64,000 nucleotides of DNA, from positions 248,001 through 312,000 of the forward strand of contig JAJFKS010000017.1 in NCBI GenBank assembly GCA_021773115.1. Direction: 5' to 3'. The notes beneath the pieces were generated by a model. It had not been told where the DNA came from. It saw only the letters and a list, made by a program, of their open reading frames with translations, and did not search any database. Each line of letters begins with the position of its first letter. Within the stretch, counting starts at the first letter, position 1. Positions 34,111-43,212 of the stretch are shown here, piece by piece. The position numbers and the translations under genes were made by a program. This stretch comes from Woeseiaceae bacterium. GTDB taxonomy: Bacteria; Pseudomonadota; Gammaproteobacteria; Steroidobacterales; Woeseiaceae.

Positions 34111-34878
34111 ATGAAAATTCGCGTGCTTGGTTGCAGCGGCGGTATTGGCGCAGGAGCGCTAACCTCCGCTTTGTTGGTTGACGATGATGTTCTGATCGAT
34201 GCAGGCACCGGAATTGGTGATCTTGCGCTCGAGGACATCGATTCAATCCGCCATGTATTCCTCACGCATTCACATTTGGACCATATCGCTGGCCTGCCGA
34301 TGCTTGTTGACCGGCTGTTCGACGAAAATTTTGAAACGCCACTAACGGTCTACGCACGTGAAGAAACGCTGCGTGCTGTGCAGGATCACCTATTCAATGA
34401 TGTGATCTGGCCGGACTTTGCCAATTTACCGAATGCCGCGAATCCGATGCTGCGTTACCGTGTTTGCGAACCGGGCGATACGATCACGATCGGCCACCGG
34501 GACTTCTACGCCGTGGACGTTATGCATAGCGTGCCATCACTGGGATACACCGTGCAGAACTCGGGTGGCGTATTTGCTGTCAGCGGCGACACCAAGACCA
34601 ATGAAACGCTGTGGCCGGTATTGAATGCCTGTGATGACCTGAAAGTGCTCGTTATCGAAGTATCGTTCCCGGACGAAATGCAGGAACTCGCTGTTCTTGC
34701 AGGTCACTACACCCCCAAGACCCTGACTGAGGACCTGAAGCGTCTGAAACACAAACCGGAAATCTGGCTAACCGGAATGAAGCCTGGGGAAGAAAAACGT
34801 ATCTTCAGCCAGGTTCTGGCAGCGGCGCCGGAGAAAAATATCCAAATGCTGTCGCGCGGAGCCGTCCTGACAGTTTAG
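34111..34878 (+). CDS. Metallo-beta-lactamase-fold protein, class II cyclic-nucleotide-phosphodiesterase/RNase Z-like
   Basis: 255 aa from the ATG at 34111 (MKIRVLGCSGG, the usual family opening; an extension to 34063 is less likely). The zinc motif THSHLDHIAGLP (HxHxDH) and later ligand regions DVMHSVPSLGYT, VFAVSGDTKTNE and LAGHYTP match cAMP-phosphodiesterase-like and RNase Z-like MBL proteins. It lacks the exosite arm of RNase Z. The stop is 9 nt before ffh. Intact, it contrasts with the broken MBL gene at 14.3-14.7 kb, which belongs to another subfamily. Substrate not determinable. Confidence 0.88.
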   Translation: MKIRVLGCSGGIGAGALTSALLVDDDVLIDAGTGIGDLALEDIDSIRHVFLTHSHLDHIAGLPMLVDRLFDENFETPLTVYAREETLRAVQDHLFNDVIWPDFANLPNAANPMLRYRVCEPGDTITIGHRDFYAVDVMHSVPSLGYTVQNSGGVFAVSGDTKTNETLWPVLNACDDLKVLVIEVSFPDEMQELAVLAGHYTPKTLTEDLKRLKHKPEIWLTGMKPGEEKRIFSQVLAAAPEKNIQMLSRGAVLTV

Positions 34879-34887
34879 AATCCCGGC

Positions 34888-36249
34888 ATGTTTGACAATC
34901 TCAGTGGCCGTCTATCGGATGCCGCCCGCAGCTTGACCGGGAAAGGCCGCCTCAGCGACGCCAACATCAAAGATACCTTGCGCCAGGTTCGGCTTGCTTT
35001 GCTGGAGGCCGATGTCGCATTGCCTGTTGTCAAAGTCTTCATTGAGCGAATTCGTGAACGTGCAGTTGGCGAAGAAGTCGGCAAGAGCCTCACGCCCGGT
35101 CAGGAACTCGTCAAGATTATCCACGCCGAACTCGTGCGCATTCTGGGAAGCGAATCGGAACCGCTGGATTTTCGTGCACAGCCACCGGTCGTCATCATGC
35201 TGGCTGGCTTGCAAGGCGCAGGAAAAACAACCACTGCTGCGAAACTTGCCAAACGACTGATCGAGCGCGACAAGAAGAAAGTCATGCTGGTGAGTGTCGA
35301 TATCCATCGGCCCGCTGCAATCCTGCAGCTGCAGACTTTGGCCGGCGAGGTCGGTGCGCTGCATTGCCAAAGCGATGCCAGCGAGCAACCGGTTCGTATT
35401 GTCGAGCGAGCGCTTGATGAAGCCCAACGTTCTTTCGCCGACGTACTGATTCTGGATACGGCCGGTCGCCTGCATGTCGATGTTGACATGATGCAGGAGG
35501 TCGTGGCCATTCATGAGCGGGCGAAGCCGCACGAAACGCTGTTTGTTGTTGACAGTATGGCGGGGCAGGACGCTGTCAATGCCGCCAGCGCGTTTAACGA
35601 GAGTCTTTCGCTGACCGGTGTTGTGCTGACCAAGGCTGACGGCGACGCGAAAGGCGGTGTCGCGCTATCAGTGCGGGAAATCACCGGCAAGCCGATTCGC
35701 TTCATGGGCGTCGGGGAAAAACTCGATGCGCTTGAGGCCTTTCACCCGGATCGCATGGCGTCACGAATTCTTGGTATGGGTGATGTCCTGAGCCTCGTTG
35801 AGGAGATCGAACAGAAAGTCAGCAAGGACACGAGCGAGAAGCTCGCGAAGAAGTTGAAAAAGGGCAGGGGCTTCGACCTGACGGATCTGCGTGATCAGCT
35901 CGAACAGATGATGAGCATGGGCGGCCTGGCGTCGATGCTTGAAAAGTTGCCGCTCCCGGGCAAGGTGAACAAGGCTGCGCTGCAGGAGGCGGGCAACGAA
36001 GCGAAGATTCGTCGCCAGATTGCAATTATCAACTCAATGACGCCGGGCGAGCGGCAATTCCCGAAGATCATTAATGGCTCGCGTAAAAAACGTATCGCGA
36101 GTGGCGCCGGGCAGCAGATCCAGGACGTCAACCGTCTCTTGAAGCAGCATTTGCAGATGGAGAAAATGATGAAAAAAATGTCCAAAGGCGGCATGAAGAA
36201 GATGATGCGGGGCCTGCCGGGCGGCGGGATGCCGCCGGGATTTGGCTAG
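34888..36249 (+). CDS. ffh: Signal recognition particle protein Ffh
   Basis: SRP54 GTPase, 453 aa, which with 4.5S RNA delivers membrane proteins to FtsY. The NG domain (about 1-295) has G1 GLQGAGKTTTAAKLA, DTAGRLH, TKADGDAKGG and the closing GVGEKLDALEAF. The Met-rich M domain (about 325-453) ends in a stretch rich in methionine, lysine and glycine (KMMKKMSKGGMKKMMRG). It follows the MBL gene by 9 nt and precedes the rpsP promoter by about 100 nt. Confidence 0.98.
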   Translation: MFDNLSGRLSDAARSLTGKGRLSDANIKDTLRQVRLALLEADVALPVVKVFIERIRERAVGEEVGKSLTPGQELVKIIHAELVRILGSESEPLDFRAQPPVVIMLAGLQGAGKTTTAAKLAKRLIERDKKKVMLVSVDIHRPAAILQLQTLAGEVGALHCQSDASEQPVRIVERALDEAQRSFADVLILDTAGRLHVDVDMMQEVVAIHERAKPHETLFVVDSMAGQDAVNAASAFNESLSLTGVVLTKADGDAKGGVALSVREITGKPIRFMGVGEKLDALEAFHPDRMASRILGMGDVLSLVEEIEQKVSKDTSEKLAKKLKKGRGFDLTDLRDQLEQMMSMGGLASMLEKLPLPGKVNKAALQEAGNEAKIRRQIAIINSMTPGERQFPKIINGSRKKRIASGAGQQIQDVNRLLKQHLQMEKMMKKMSKGGMKKMMRGLPGGGMPPGFG

Positions 36250-36351
36250 AAAATCACGTAATTTTCCTTCGAATTCGGGCCAGCAGCGGCCTGAGTGAGT
36301 ATCTTTCTCATAAACCCCCGAAAAACTTAAGAATTAACGCAGTCGAAACGC

Positions 36352-36379
36352 TTCACATTTACTGTAAAACCCGTACAAT
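36352..36379 (+). promoter_or_regulatory. Candidate sigma-70 promoter of the rpsP operon
   Basis: TTCACA (36352-36357) and TACAAT (36374-36379) separated by 16 nt, 70 nt before the rpsP start. The match and spacing are good for a ribosomal protein operon promoter. Confidence 0.65.
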
Positions 36380-36448
36380 GCGCCGTCTACTCGGGCCAGC
36401 TCGAGTCAAGGCGTGTCTGCCTCTCTTTGATTTTTTAACGGAATTGTA

Positions 36449-36706
36449 ATGGTAAGTATTCGACTTTCGCGCGCGGGCGCGAAAAAACGGCCTTTTTATC
36501 ACCTGGTGGTCACCGATTCGCGTAATCGACGTGACGGCCGGTATATCGAACGTCTTGGTTACTTCAACCCAGTCGGTCAGGAGCACGAAGAGAATCTTCG
36601 TATTGATCTTGAGCGCGTAGATTATTGGGTAGGCCAGGGTGCACAACCGTCAGATCGTGTTGTGTCCCTGCTGAAGAAACACCGCAAGGCGGCCGTCAGC
36701 AGCTAG
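36449..36706 (+). CDS. rpsP: 30S ribosomal protein S16
   Basis: 85-aa small-subunit assembly protein. It begins [24 protein letters not shown] and continues with [14 protein letters not shown] and [16 protein letters not shown], all canonical S16 sequence. First gene of the rpsP-rimM-trmD-rplS operon, about 70 nt downstream of a good sigma-70 promoter; rimM starts 4 nt after its stop. Length is standard. Confidence 0.99.
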   Translation: MVSIRLSRAGAKKRPFYHLVVTDSRNRRDGRYIERLGYFNPVGQEHEENLRIDLERVDYWVGQGAQPSDRVVSLLKKHRKAAVSS

Positions 36707-36710
36707 TTCG

Positions 36711-37211
36711 TTGGCTACCGAGCCGCTTGTTCTGGGTCGCGTTGTCGGCCTGTTCGGAGTTCGGGGATGGGTCAAGGTGTTTTCATATACCGACCCTCGC
36801 GAGGCAGTATTGGATTATCAGGGATTGCTGCTCGGCCAGAACGGTGAGTGGAAATCCGCCAAGGTGGTTGAAGGTCAGCGACACGGCAAATCGGTTATCG
36901 CACGTCTTGAGGGCATCGATGACCGGGATCAGGCTGCAGCCCTGGTCGGCGCCGAATTCGGCGTCAGCCGGGATGCCTTGCCCGATCCCAGTGACGGCCG
37001 GTATTACTGGTCCGACCTGATTGGAATGCAAGTCGTTCACGTCGACGGCACGGTACTTGGCACGATCGAGTCCATGCTCGAAACCGGCGCACACGATGTG
37101 ATGGTTTTGACGGGTGATCAGGAGCGCTTGATACCGTTTGTGACAGACAAAATAGTTTTAGGCGTTGATTTCGCAAAAAAGCGCGTCAGCGTCGACTGGG
37201 AATGGGACTGA
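36711..37211 (+). CDS. rimM: Ribosome maturation factor RimM
   Basis: 166-aa 16S rRNA-processing factor that binds S19 during 30S head assembly. It has the N-terminal RimM barrel (LVLGRVVGLFGVRGWVKVFSYT) and a C-terminal PRC-barrel domain (YYWSDLIGMQVV, ETGAHDVMVL, LIPFV, KRVSVDWEWD). The start is TTG (TTGGCTACC), 4 nt after the rpsP stop, with no in-frame ATG nearby. Its stop lies 3 nt before the trmD ATG. Confidence 0.97.
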   Translation: MATEPLVLGRVVGLFGVRGWVKVFSYTDPREAVLDYQGLLLGQNGEWKSAKVVEGQRHGKSVIARLEGIDDRDQAAALVGAEFGVSRDALPDPSDGRYYWSDLIGMQVVHVDGTVLGTIESMLETGAHDVMVLTGDQERLIPFVTDKIVLGVDFAKKRVSVDWEWD

Positions 37212-37214
37212 TTG

Positions 37215-37955
37215 ATGCACATTGCTGTCGTTAGTCTGTTTCCGGAAATGGTAAGCACAATCGGCGAATATGGTGTTGTCGGCCGGGCACGAGATCGAAA
37301 TCTGATCACGCTCGAATACGAGAACCCGCGCGATCATACGACAGACGTGCACCGTACCGTGGACGACCGGCCGTATGGCGGCGGTCCCGGCATGGTGATG
37401 AAGTTCCAGCCAGTCGCGGATGCGTTGACGGCAGTCAAGGGCAGAATGCCCGAAGCTTGCCCACGAGTTTACCTGTCGCCGCAGGGTCAGGTTTTTGATC
37501 AGGCGATGGCAAAACGATTGGCTGCGTTGCCCGGAATAATCTTTCTGGCAGGGCGCTACGAAGGAATCGATGAGCGATTGATCAAGACGCACATCGACGA
37601 GGAAATATCGCTGGGCGATTTCGTGCTTTCGGGCGGTGAGATTGCAGCGATGGCGGTAATCGACGCAGTAGTACGGTTGCTACCGGGTGTGTTGGGTGAT
37701 GATGAGTCAGCGGCGCAAGACTCATTTATGGATGGCCTGCTGGATCATCCGCACTACACACGACCGGAAGTAATCGAGGGCAAGCGGGTTCCGGATGTTT
37801 TGTTATCCGGTAATCACGCTGAAATCGCCAGGTGGCGAAACAAGCAGGCTTTGGGGCGCAGCTATTTGCGGCGGCCCGAGCTGCTGGATGAACTGGATTT
37901 GAATGTCGAGCAACAGGTGTTGCTGGACGAATTTTTGAAAGAGCAAAGTCAATGA
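37215..37955 (+). CDS. trmD: tRNA (guanine-N1)-methyltransferase TrmD
   Basis: SPOUT methyltransferase that forms m1G37 in tRNA, 246 aa from the ATG at 37215. Diagnostic motifs: VVSLFPEMV at the start, [45 protein letters not shown] and [14 protein letters not shown]. The knot region with SAM-binding loops is complete. It overlaps rplS by 4 nt (ATGA) and follows rimM by 3 nt, the conserved operon order. Confidence 0.98.
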   Translation: MHIAVVSLFPEMVSTIGEYGVVGRARDRNLITLEYENPRDHTTDVHRTVDDRPYGGGPGMVMKFQPVADALTAVKGRMPEACPRVYLSPQGQVFDQAMAKRLAALPGIIFLAGRYEGIDERLIKTHIDEEISLGDFVLSGGEIAAMAVIDAVVRLLPGVLGDDESAAQDSFMDGLLDHPHYTRPEVIEGKRVPDVLLSGNHAEIARWRNKQALGRSYLRRPELLDELDLNVEQQVLLDEFLKEQSQ

Positions 37956-38296
37956 GCAAAATTATCGAAGCGATCGACAACGAGCAGATGGGAAAAGAGA
38001 TTCCGGCATTTGCACCCGGCGACACCATCGTTGTACAGGTGAAAGTGAAAGAGGGTGACCGAGAGCGCCTGCAGGCGTTTGAGGGCATTGTCATTGCCAA
38101 GCGCAATCGCGGCATTAACTCGTCTTTTACCGTTCGCAAGATTTCACACGGCGAAGGTGTTGAACGTGTATTCCAGACCTACAGCCCCGTGGTTGACTCA
38201 ATTGAGGTCAAACGTCGCGGTGACGTACGTCGCGCGAAGTTGTACTACTTGCGCGGACGCACGGGCAAGGCCGCGAGAATCAAAGAAAAGATCTGA
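37952..38296 (+). CDS. rplS: 50S ribosomal protein L19
   Basis: 114-aa large-subunit protein at the 30S-50S interface. Canonical motifs: [60 protein letters not shown] and [21 protein letters not shown]. Start overlaps the trmD stop (ATGA). A strong intrinsic terminator follows 20 nt after the stop, ending the rpsP operon. Confidence 0.99.
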   Translation: MSKIIEAIDNEQMGKEIPAFAPGDTIVVQVKVKEGDRERLQAFEGIVIAKRNRGINSSFTVRKISHGEGVERVFQTYSPVVDSIEVKRRGDVRRAKLYYLRGRTGKAARIKEKI

Positions 38297-38315
38297 TTTT
38301 CATCATGAAAACATC

Positions 38316-38347
38316 GCCCCGGTCACGGAAGTGACTGGGGCTTTTTT
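38316..38347 (+). terminator. Intrinsic terminator of the rpsP-rimM-trmD-rplS operon
   Basis: GCCCCGGTCAC-GGAA-GTGACTGGGGC forms an 11-bp stem with one G-T pair and a GNRA-type loop, followed directly by TTTTTT. A textbook rho-independent terminator. Confidence 0.95.
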
Positions 38348-38433
38348 CGTTATAATGCGGACCAATCAGTCGACCTGTTCGCAATTAACCACTTAAAGCT
38401 GAACCAATTGCCGGGTCCGGGGTCCTTCGTGTT

Positions 38434-39282
38434 ATGAAAAGAGTGTTCTTCATCGCCGCATTGTCGCTGGCAACCAGCGCCTGTTCGACCCTGGTGTCGA
38501 ATGCAGCGACAGGTTTTTCGGACAATCTGACGGCCGCGGTGCTCAATCAGGACGACCCGACACTGGTTCGCGACGGTGTGCCAACGCTCCTGTTGACGCT
38601 TGACAGTCTGATTGAAGGCAGTCCGGATAGTGCTAAATTGCTCGCGGCCGGTGCCAAATTGTACGCGACGTATGGCGCGGTATTTGCGACCGACTCTGTT
38701 CGTGCTTCGCGACTCACAACGCGAGCCCGGCGATACGGATTGGCCGCGATGTGTGAGTCGTACAAGCCATCCTGCCGTTGGCCTTCCATGACCTACGATG
38801 ACTTCGTCGCGACTCTGGACGGTATTCGTCCAAAACAGGCAGGCTACCTGTACGCTTACGGCTTCTCATCGCTGGCGTATTTGCGGGCACACAGTTCTGA
38901 CTGGAATTCGCTCGCAGAGCTGCCGCAAATTGAGGCGCTGTTGAATCGTTACCTCGATATCAGTGGTGATGACGTTGATAGCAGTGTGTACACCTTTATG
39001 GGGATTCTACTGACGCTGCGGCCACCTGCGCTCGGTGGTGAGCCAGAACGTGCCCGGGTCTTTTTCGAACGCGCAATCGCTGAATCCGACGGCAAGGACC
39101 TGAGCGCCAAGGTGGAGTTCGCGAAAGGCTACGCGAAACTCTTGTACAAACGGAAACTGCATGACCGGCTCCTCCAGGAGGTTGTAAGTGCGGACCCTTA
39201 TCAGGACGGCTACGTATTGAGTAACGTCATGGCACAAGAAGAGGCCCGCACCTTGCTTAGCGAGGCAGATGAATACTTTTGA
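38434..39282 (+). CDS. TRAP-transporter-associated lipoprotein, TatT family
   Basis: 282-aa predicted lipoprotein with a lipobox ATSAC giving Cys17. TatT-type proteins are helical, TPR-like trimers in the periplasm that bind the TRAP solute-binding protein (DctP type). Helical repeats through the body (about 40-270) include ARRYGLAAMCESY, YAYGFSSLAYLRAH, TFMGILLTLRPPALGGEPERARVFFERAI and VEFAKGYAKLLYKRK. The dctP-like gene follows by 58 nt. A TATAAT at 38351-38356, just after the rplS terminator, may be the -10 of the operon; no clear -35 was seen. Confidence 0.88.
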   Translation: MKRVFFIAALSLATSACSTLVSNAATGFSDNLTAAVLNQDDPTLVRDGVPTLLLTLDSLIEGSPDSAKLLAAGAKLYATYGAVFATDSVRASRLTTRARRYGLAAMCESYKPSCRWPSMTYDDFVATLDGIRPKQAGYLYAYGFSSLAYLRAHSSDWNSLAELPQIEALLNRYLDISGDDVDSSVYTFMGILLTLRPPALGGEPERARVFFERAIAESDGKDLSAKVEFAKGYAKLLYKRKLHDRLLQEVVSADPYQDGYVLSNVMAQEEARTLLSEADEYF

Positions 39283-39340
39283 TACAAATTTGGGCAACAA
39301 TGTCGGGCAGCTGGGCGCCCGGTCACAGGATTAAATCGTT

Positions 39341-40345
39341 ATGAAAAATTTATTTTTGTCTTTGATTGTCGTGTTGTTCAGCGTGCCAGCCATGGCGGTC
39401 ACGTTGAAAATAGCAACGGTGACACCCGAAGGTTCTCAATGGATGGCCGATATGCGTGTCAGTGCGAAGACAATCAGTGAACGCACTGATGGTCGGGTTC
39501 TGATCAAGTATTACGGTGGCGGTGTAAAGGGTGACGACGCGAAAGTGTTGGGCCAGATTCGCATTCGCCAACTGCAAGGTGGCGCGTTTACGCCATCTGC
39601 CCTGGCGTCTCAATATTCCGCTCTGAATCTGTACGGCATGCCGTTGGTGTTTGATTCGACCGACGAAGCGGCCTATGTACGAAGTCGCCTCGATAGCCGA
39701 CTGCAGCAAGGACTGGAAGATGCCGGCTTCGTCAATTTCGGCTTTGCGAGTTCGGGATTCGCCATCATCATGTCGAACACACCGGTCAAAACGCTGGCCG
39801 ACCTCAAGGGTAAGCGAGTCTGGGTACCTGAGGGTGATCCAATAAGCTATGCCTCGATGGAGGCATTGTCATTAAGTCCGGTCACGCTGCCGCTAACGGA
39901 TGTGCTAACGGGTCTGCAAACCGGGCTTATCGACATAATTGCCATTCCGCCAATGGTCGCGCTGATCATGCAATGGCATACCAAAATAAAGTACGTCACG
40001 CAGGTGCCACTGGTTTACACGCTTGGCTTCATGGCGATCGACAAAAAGGCGTTTGATAGAATCGGCGAAGCGGATCAAGCAGTTGTGCGTGAAGTGATGA
40101 CCGCGACCTACAAGCATTTTGACCTGATCAATCTGGACGACAACCGGGAAGCGTTTGACGCACTGATCAAGAGTGGCGTCAAAGAGGTCAAGTTAGACAC
40201 AAAGGAAGTCGCCAAGGTTCGTAATCTATTGCTCGAGTCAAATCTTCGTCAGGGCGAGAAGGGTGCGTTCCCTCTGGACCTTTATAAAGAAATGCTCGGC
40301 TTTATCGACGAGTATCGCAGCAAGAATATCGTTGCCGGCGAATAA
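39341..40345 (+). CDS. TRAP transporter solute-binding protein, DctP family (type 7-like)
   Basis: Periplasmic substrate-binding protein, 334 aa, with a clear signal peptide (residues 1-19, ending in AMA). The mature part opens LKIATVTPEGSQWM and shows the DctP features KYYGGGVKGDD, GFVNFGFASSGFAIIMSN and LADLKGKRVWVPEGDP. It would bind a carboxylate or related solute for uptake by the DctQ and DctM subunits encoded immediately downstream. A TatT lipoprotein precedes it, as in Treponema-type systems. The arginine expected to bind the substrate carboxylate is not pinned down here; ligand unknown. Confidence 0.95.
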   Translation: MKNLFLSLIVVLFSVPAMAVTLKIATVTPEGSQWMADMRVSAKTISERTDGRVLIKYYGGGVKGDDAKVLGQIRIRQLQGGAFTPSALASQYSALNLYGMPLVFDSTDEAAYVRSRLDSRLQQGLEDAGFVNFGFASSGFAIIMSNTPVKTLADLKGKRVWVPEGDPISYASMEALSLSPVTLPLTDVLTGLQTGLIDIIAIPPMVALIMQWHTKIKYVTQVPLVYTLGFMAIDKKAFDRIGEADQAVVREVMTATYKHFDLINLDDNREAFDALIKSGVKEVKLDTKEVAKVRNLLLESNLRQGEKGAFPLDLYKEMLGFIDEYRSKNIVAGE

Positions 40346-40352
40346 ATAAAGC

Positions 40353-40868
40353 GTGACCATCAGGAACGTACTGCAACGACTCGAGAAAGCAGGAACTGCG
40401 CTCGAGACCATCATGCTGGTATCGATGTTATCCGCGATGATGATCCTGGCGGTCGGCCAGATCATCATGCGCGAGGGTTTTGGTACCGGTTTTGGCTGGG
40501 CTGACGAGTTGATTCGCCTGATGGTTCTATGGCTCGCGCTGGTCGGTTCGATCGCCGCCTGCCGTGAAAATCGACACATTCGTATCGACGCCCTGTCGCA
40601 CATACTTCCACAGACCATCATCAAGGTGGTTCGGGTATTCGTCGATTTATTTGCGGCGGCCGTGTGTGCCGTCATCGCCGTGCATGCCTGGCGCTATCTG
40701 CAGATCGAAATCGAATACCAGGATACCGTGCTGGTCGATCTGCCCGCGTGGATTGCGCACGCGATAATGCCGGCTGCGTTTGCATTAATGGCATACCGCT
40801 TTTTGGTCACGTCACTTAAGCAGGCTAGTGACAGCCTCTTTTCCGGCAAGCCCGGGGTCGACGCGTGA
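40353..40868 (+). CDS. TRAP transporter small permease, DctQ type
   Basis: 171-aa membrane protein with four hydrophobic segments, the small integral subunit of TRAP transporters. It starts with GTG 7 nt after the dctP-like stop. Characteristic features include GWADELIRLMVLWLALVGSIAACRENRHIRID, the conserved loop region of DctQ proteins. Its stop overlaps the start of the large permease gene (GTGA), so the subunits are probably coupled. Confidence 0.94.
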   Translation: MTIRNVLQRLEKAGTALETIMLVSMLSAMMILAVGQIIMREGFGTGFGWADELIRLMVLWLALVGSIAACRENRHIRIDALSHILPQTIIKVVRVFVDLFAAAVCAVIAVHAWRYLQIEIEYQDTVLVDLPAWIAHAIMPAAFALMAYRFLVTSLKQASDSLFSGKPGVDA

Positions 40869-42124
40869 TTCTCTTCAGTCTCGTGCTGGCACTGCTGGCA
40901 ATTCTGGGTGCGCCGCTGTTCGCCATCATCGCGGCGAGCGCAATGATCGGTTTCCACGGCCAGGAATCCGATCTGATGATCATGGCGATCGAAGTACAGA
41001 GTATTGCCAGCATGCCTTTCCTGGCCGCCATTCCACTGTTCACATTTGCGGGTTACCTGCTAAGCGAAAGTAATGCACCTAAACGACTTGTACGTTTGAC
41101 GGGTGCGATGCTCGGCTGGATGCCGGGCGGGCTTTCTCTTGTCTGCCTCGCCGCTTGTGCGTTTTTTACAGCCTTTACCGGCGCATCGGGCGTAACCATT
41201 ATCGCACTTGGCGCCATTTTGTATCCAGCGCTGAAGCAAGATGGCTATGGCGACAAATTCAACCTGGGGCTCGTGACCTCAGCGGGTAGTCTCGGCTTGT
41301 TGTTCGCACCGTCATTGCCGCTCATCCTGTATGGCGTCGTTGCTGAAGTCTCGATTGAAGACCTGTTTCTGGCGGGCATCCTGCCCGGACTGCTGATGCT
41401 GGTCATGCTCTCCGGCTACAGTTTGTGGATCAACCGAGCGATCCGTAAGCCGTTGAGCTCGTTTTCGATGCGCGAAGTTGGCGCGGCCTTGCGTGAATCG
41501 ATTTGGGAACTCCCTCTACCGATCGTCGTGCTGGGCGGTATCTACTCCGGCTTTTTTGCCGTTTCTGAAGCAGCGGCTGTTACAGCGTTGTACGTTGTCA
41601 TCGTCGAAGTCCTGATACTGCGCGAAATTCCGTTGCGCGAATTGCCGCGCATCATGCGCTCCTCGATGGTCTTGGTTGGCGGGATCCTGGTCATCCTGGC
41701 TGTGTCGGTTGCGTCAACCAGTTACATGATTGATGCGGATATACCGCAAAAGCTGTTCGCGATCGTTGCAGAAATGGTTAGCAGCCCGACGACATTCCTG
41801 ATCCTGTTGCTGTTCTTTCTGCTGATACTGGGCGCGATACTGGATATTTTTTCAGCAATTGTTCTGGTGGTTCCGTTGATACTGCCGATAGCAGCAGGCT
41901 ATGGCATTCACGAAGTGCACCTGGGGATCGTTTTCCTGGCCGCGATGCAACTCGGATACCTGACACCTCCGGTTGGTCTGAACCTGTTCATTGCCAGCTA
42001 CCGGTTCGAGAAGCCGATCATGCATGTCTACTCGGCTACTTTTCCGTTTCTGATAATCCTCATGCTTTCGGTTATTCTGATTACATTCTTGCCGCAGTTG
42101 TCACTGATTTTCCTCGGAGACTAG
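40865..42124 (+). CDS. TRAP transporter large permease, DctM type
   Basis: 419-aa protein with about 12 membrane segments, the transport subunit of the TRAP system driven by a Na+ or H+ gradient. DctM signatures include SIASMPFLAAIPLFTFAGYLL, FTAFTGASGVTIIALG, GSLGLLFAPSLPLILYG and YLTPPVGLNLFIAS. It starts with GTG, overlapping dctQ by 4 nt. A PQQ-type sugar dehydrogenase homologue begins 7 nt after its stop, apparently in the same operon. Confidence 0.96.
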   Translation: MILFSLVLALLAILGAPLFAIIAASAMIGFHGQESDLMIMAIEVQSIASMPFLAAIPLFTFAGYLLSESNAPKRLVRLTGAMLGWMPGGLSLVCLAACAFFTAFTGASGVTIIALGAILYPALKQDGYGDKFNLGLVTSAGSLGLLFAPSLPLILYGVVAEVSIEDLFLAGILPGLLMLVMLSGYSLWINRAIRKPLSSFSMREVGAALRESIWELPLPIVVLGGIYSGFFAVSEAAAVTALYVVIVEVLILREIPLRELPRIMRSSMVLVGGILVILAVSVASTSYMIDADIPQKLFAIVAEMVSSPTTFLILLLFFLLILGAILDIFSAIVLVVPLILPIAAGYGIHEVHLGIVFLAAMQLGYLTPPVGLNLFIASYRFEKPIMHVYSATFPFLIILMLSVILITFLPQLSLIFLGD

Positions 42125-42131
42125 AACGCTG

Positions 42132-43196
42132 ATGAAAAAGATACTTACGATGTTCGCTATGAGTCTGCTTGCGGTTCAATGCTGGGCGCTTGAGGACATT
42201 GAACTGCCGCCGGGCTTTAAGATCGAAGAGTACGCCTCGGTACCGAATGCTCGCAGCCTGGTGCTCGGTGACAAGGGCACGATCTTCGCGTCGAATCGAC
42301 GTGGTGGGTCGGTCTACGCGGTCGTCGACAACGGTCAACGAACGATTAGATTGTTGAAAGGGCTCAACGTGCCTAACGGCATCGCGATGCTGGACGGCGA
42401 CCTGTACGTTGCCGAAATCGACAAGGTAACGCGCTACCGTGATATCGAATCACACCTTGACGATGTTCCGGACGGCGAAGTGCTGGACATTGACCTGCCA
42501 TCTGATCGACACCATGGGTGGCGTTACATTGGTTTCGGGCCGGACAGGAATCTCTATATCAGTATCGGCGCGCCCTGCAATATTTGCGACGAGCAAGGCT
42601 ATGCGACCATAGAGAGAATGAAACCTGACGGGCAGGATCGTGAGACTTACGCTGGCGGGATCCGGAACTCGGTGGGATTCACATGGCATCCGGATACCGG
42701 AAAATTATGGTTTACCGACAATGGTCGCGACATGCTGGGTGACGATTTGCCCGCAGATGAGCTGAACCAGGCGACCGAGGCCGGACAGCACTTTGGTTTT
42801 CCGTATTGCCATGCCGGGGAGCTGCTGGATCCCGAGTTTGGCAAGGGCAAGCAATGCAGCGACTATCGGCCACCCGCGCGCAAATTGGGTGCTCATGTTG
42901 CAGCGCTCGGACTAAAGTTCTACACAGGAACGCAGTTTCCGGAAAAATACCGCGGGCGTCTGTTTATTGCGGAACACGGCTCCTGGAATCGGTCCAAGAA
43001 AGTAGGGTATCAAGTCTCAATGCTGGAGCTCGTCAATGGTGAGATTGTTTCCTACGAACCGTTCGCCAAGGGATGGTTGCAGGGGGAGTCGGTGAACGGA
43101 CGTCCCGTCGACCTGCTGATCCTGGACGACGGTTCGATGTTGGTCAGTGATGACCACGCGGATAAACTCTATAGAATCAGTTTTGAGCCTAATTAA
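42132..43196 (+). CDS. PQQ-dependent sugar dehydrogenase-like beta-propeller protein
   Basis: 354-aa exported protein (signal peptide about 1-19, ending CWA) with the six-bladed propeller of soluble glucose dehydrogenase/sorbosone dehydrogenase: LPPGFKIEEYASVPNARSL, VPNGIAMLDGDLYVAEIDKV, HHGWRYIGFGPDRNLYISIG, GGIRNSVGFTWHP, FTDNGRDMLGDDLPADELN, FGFPYCHAGE and IAEHGSWNRS. PQQ or haem cofactor cannot be shown from sequence; cysteines (CNIC, YCH, KQC) suggest disulfides. It follows the TRAP genes by 7 nt, so its product or substrate may be what the transporter carries, but this is inference. Confidence 0.92.
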   Translation: MKKILTMFAMSLLAVQCWALEDIELPPGFKIEEYASVPNARSLVLGDKGTIFASNRRGGSVYAVVDNGQRTIRLLKGLNVPNGIAMLDGDLYVAEIDKVTRYRDIESHLDDVPDGEVLDIDLPSDRHHGWRYIGFGPDRNLYISIGAPCNICDEQGYATIERMKPDGQDRETYAGGIRNSVGFTWHPDTGKLWFTDNGRDMLGDDLPADELNQATEAGQHFGFPYCHAGELLDPEFGKGKQCSDYRPPARKLGAHVAALGLKFYTGTQFPEKYRGRLFIAEHGSWNRSKKVGYQVSMLELVNGEIVSYEPFAKGWLQGESVNGRPVDLLILDDGSMLVSDDHADKLYRISFEPN

Positions 43197-43212
43197 TCAG
43201 GAATCGCGCAGC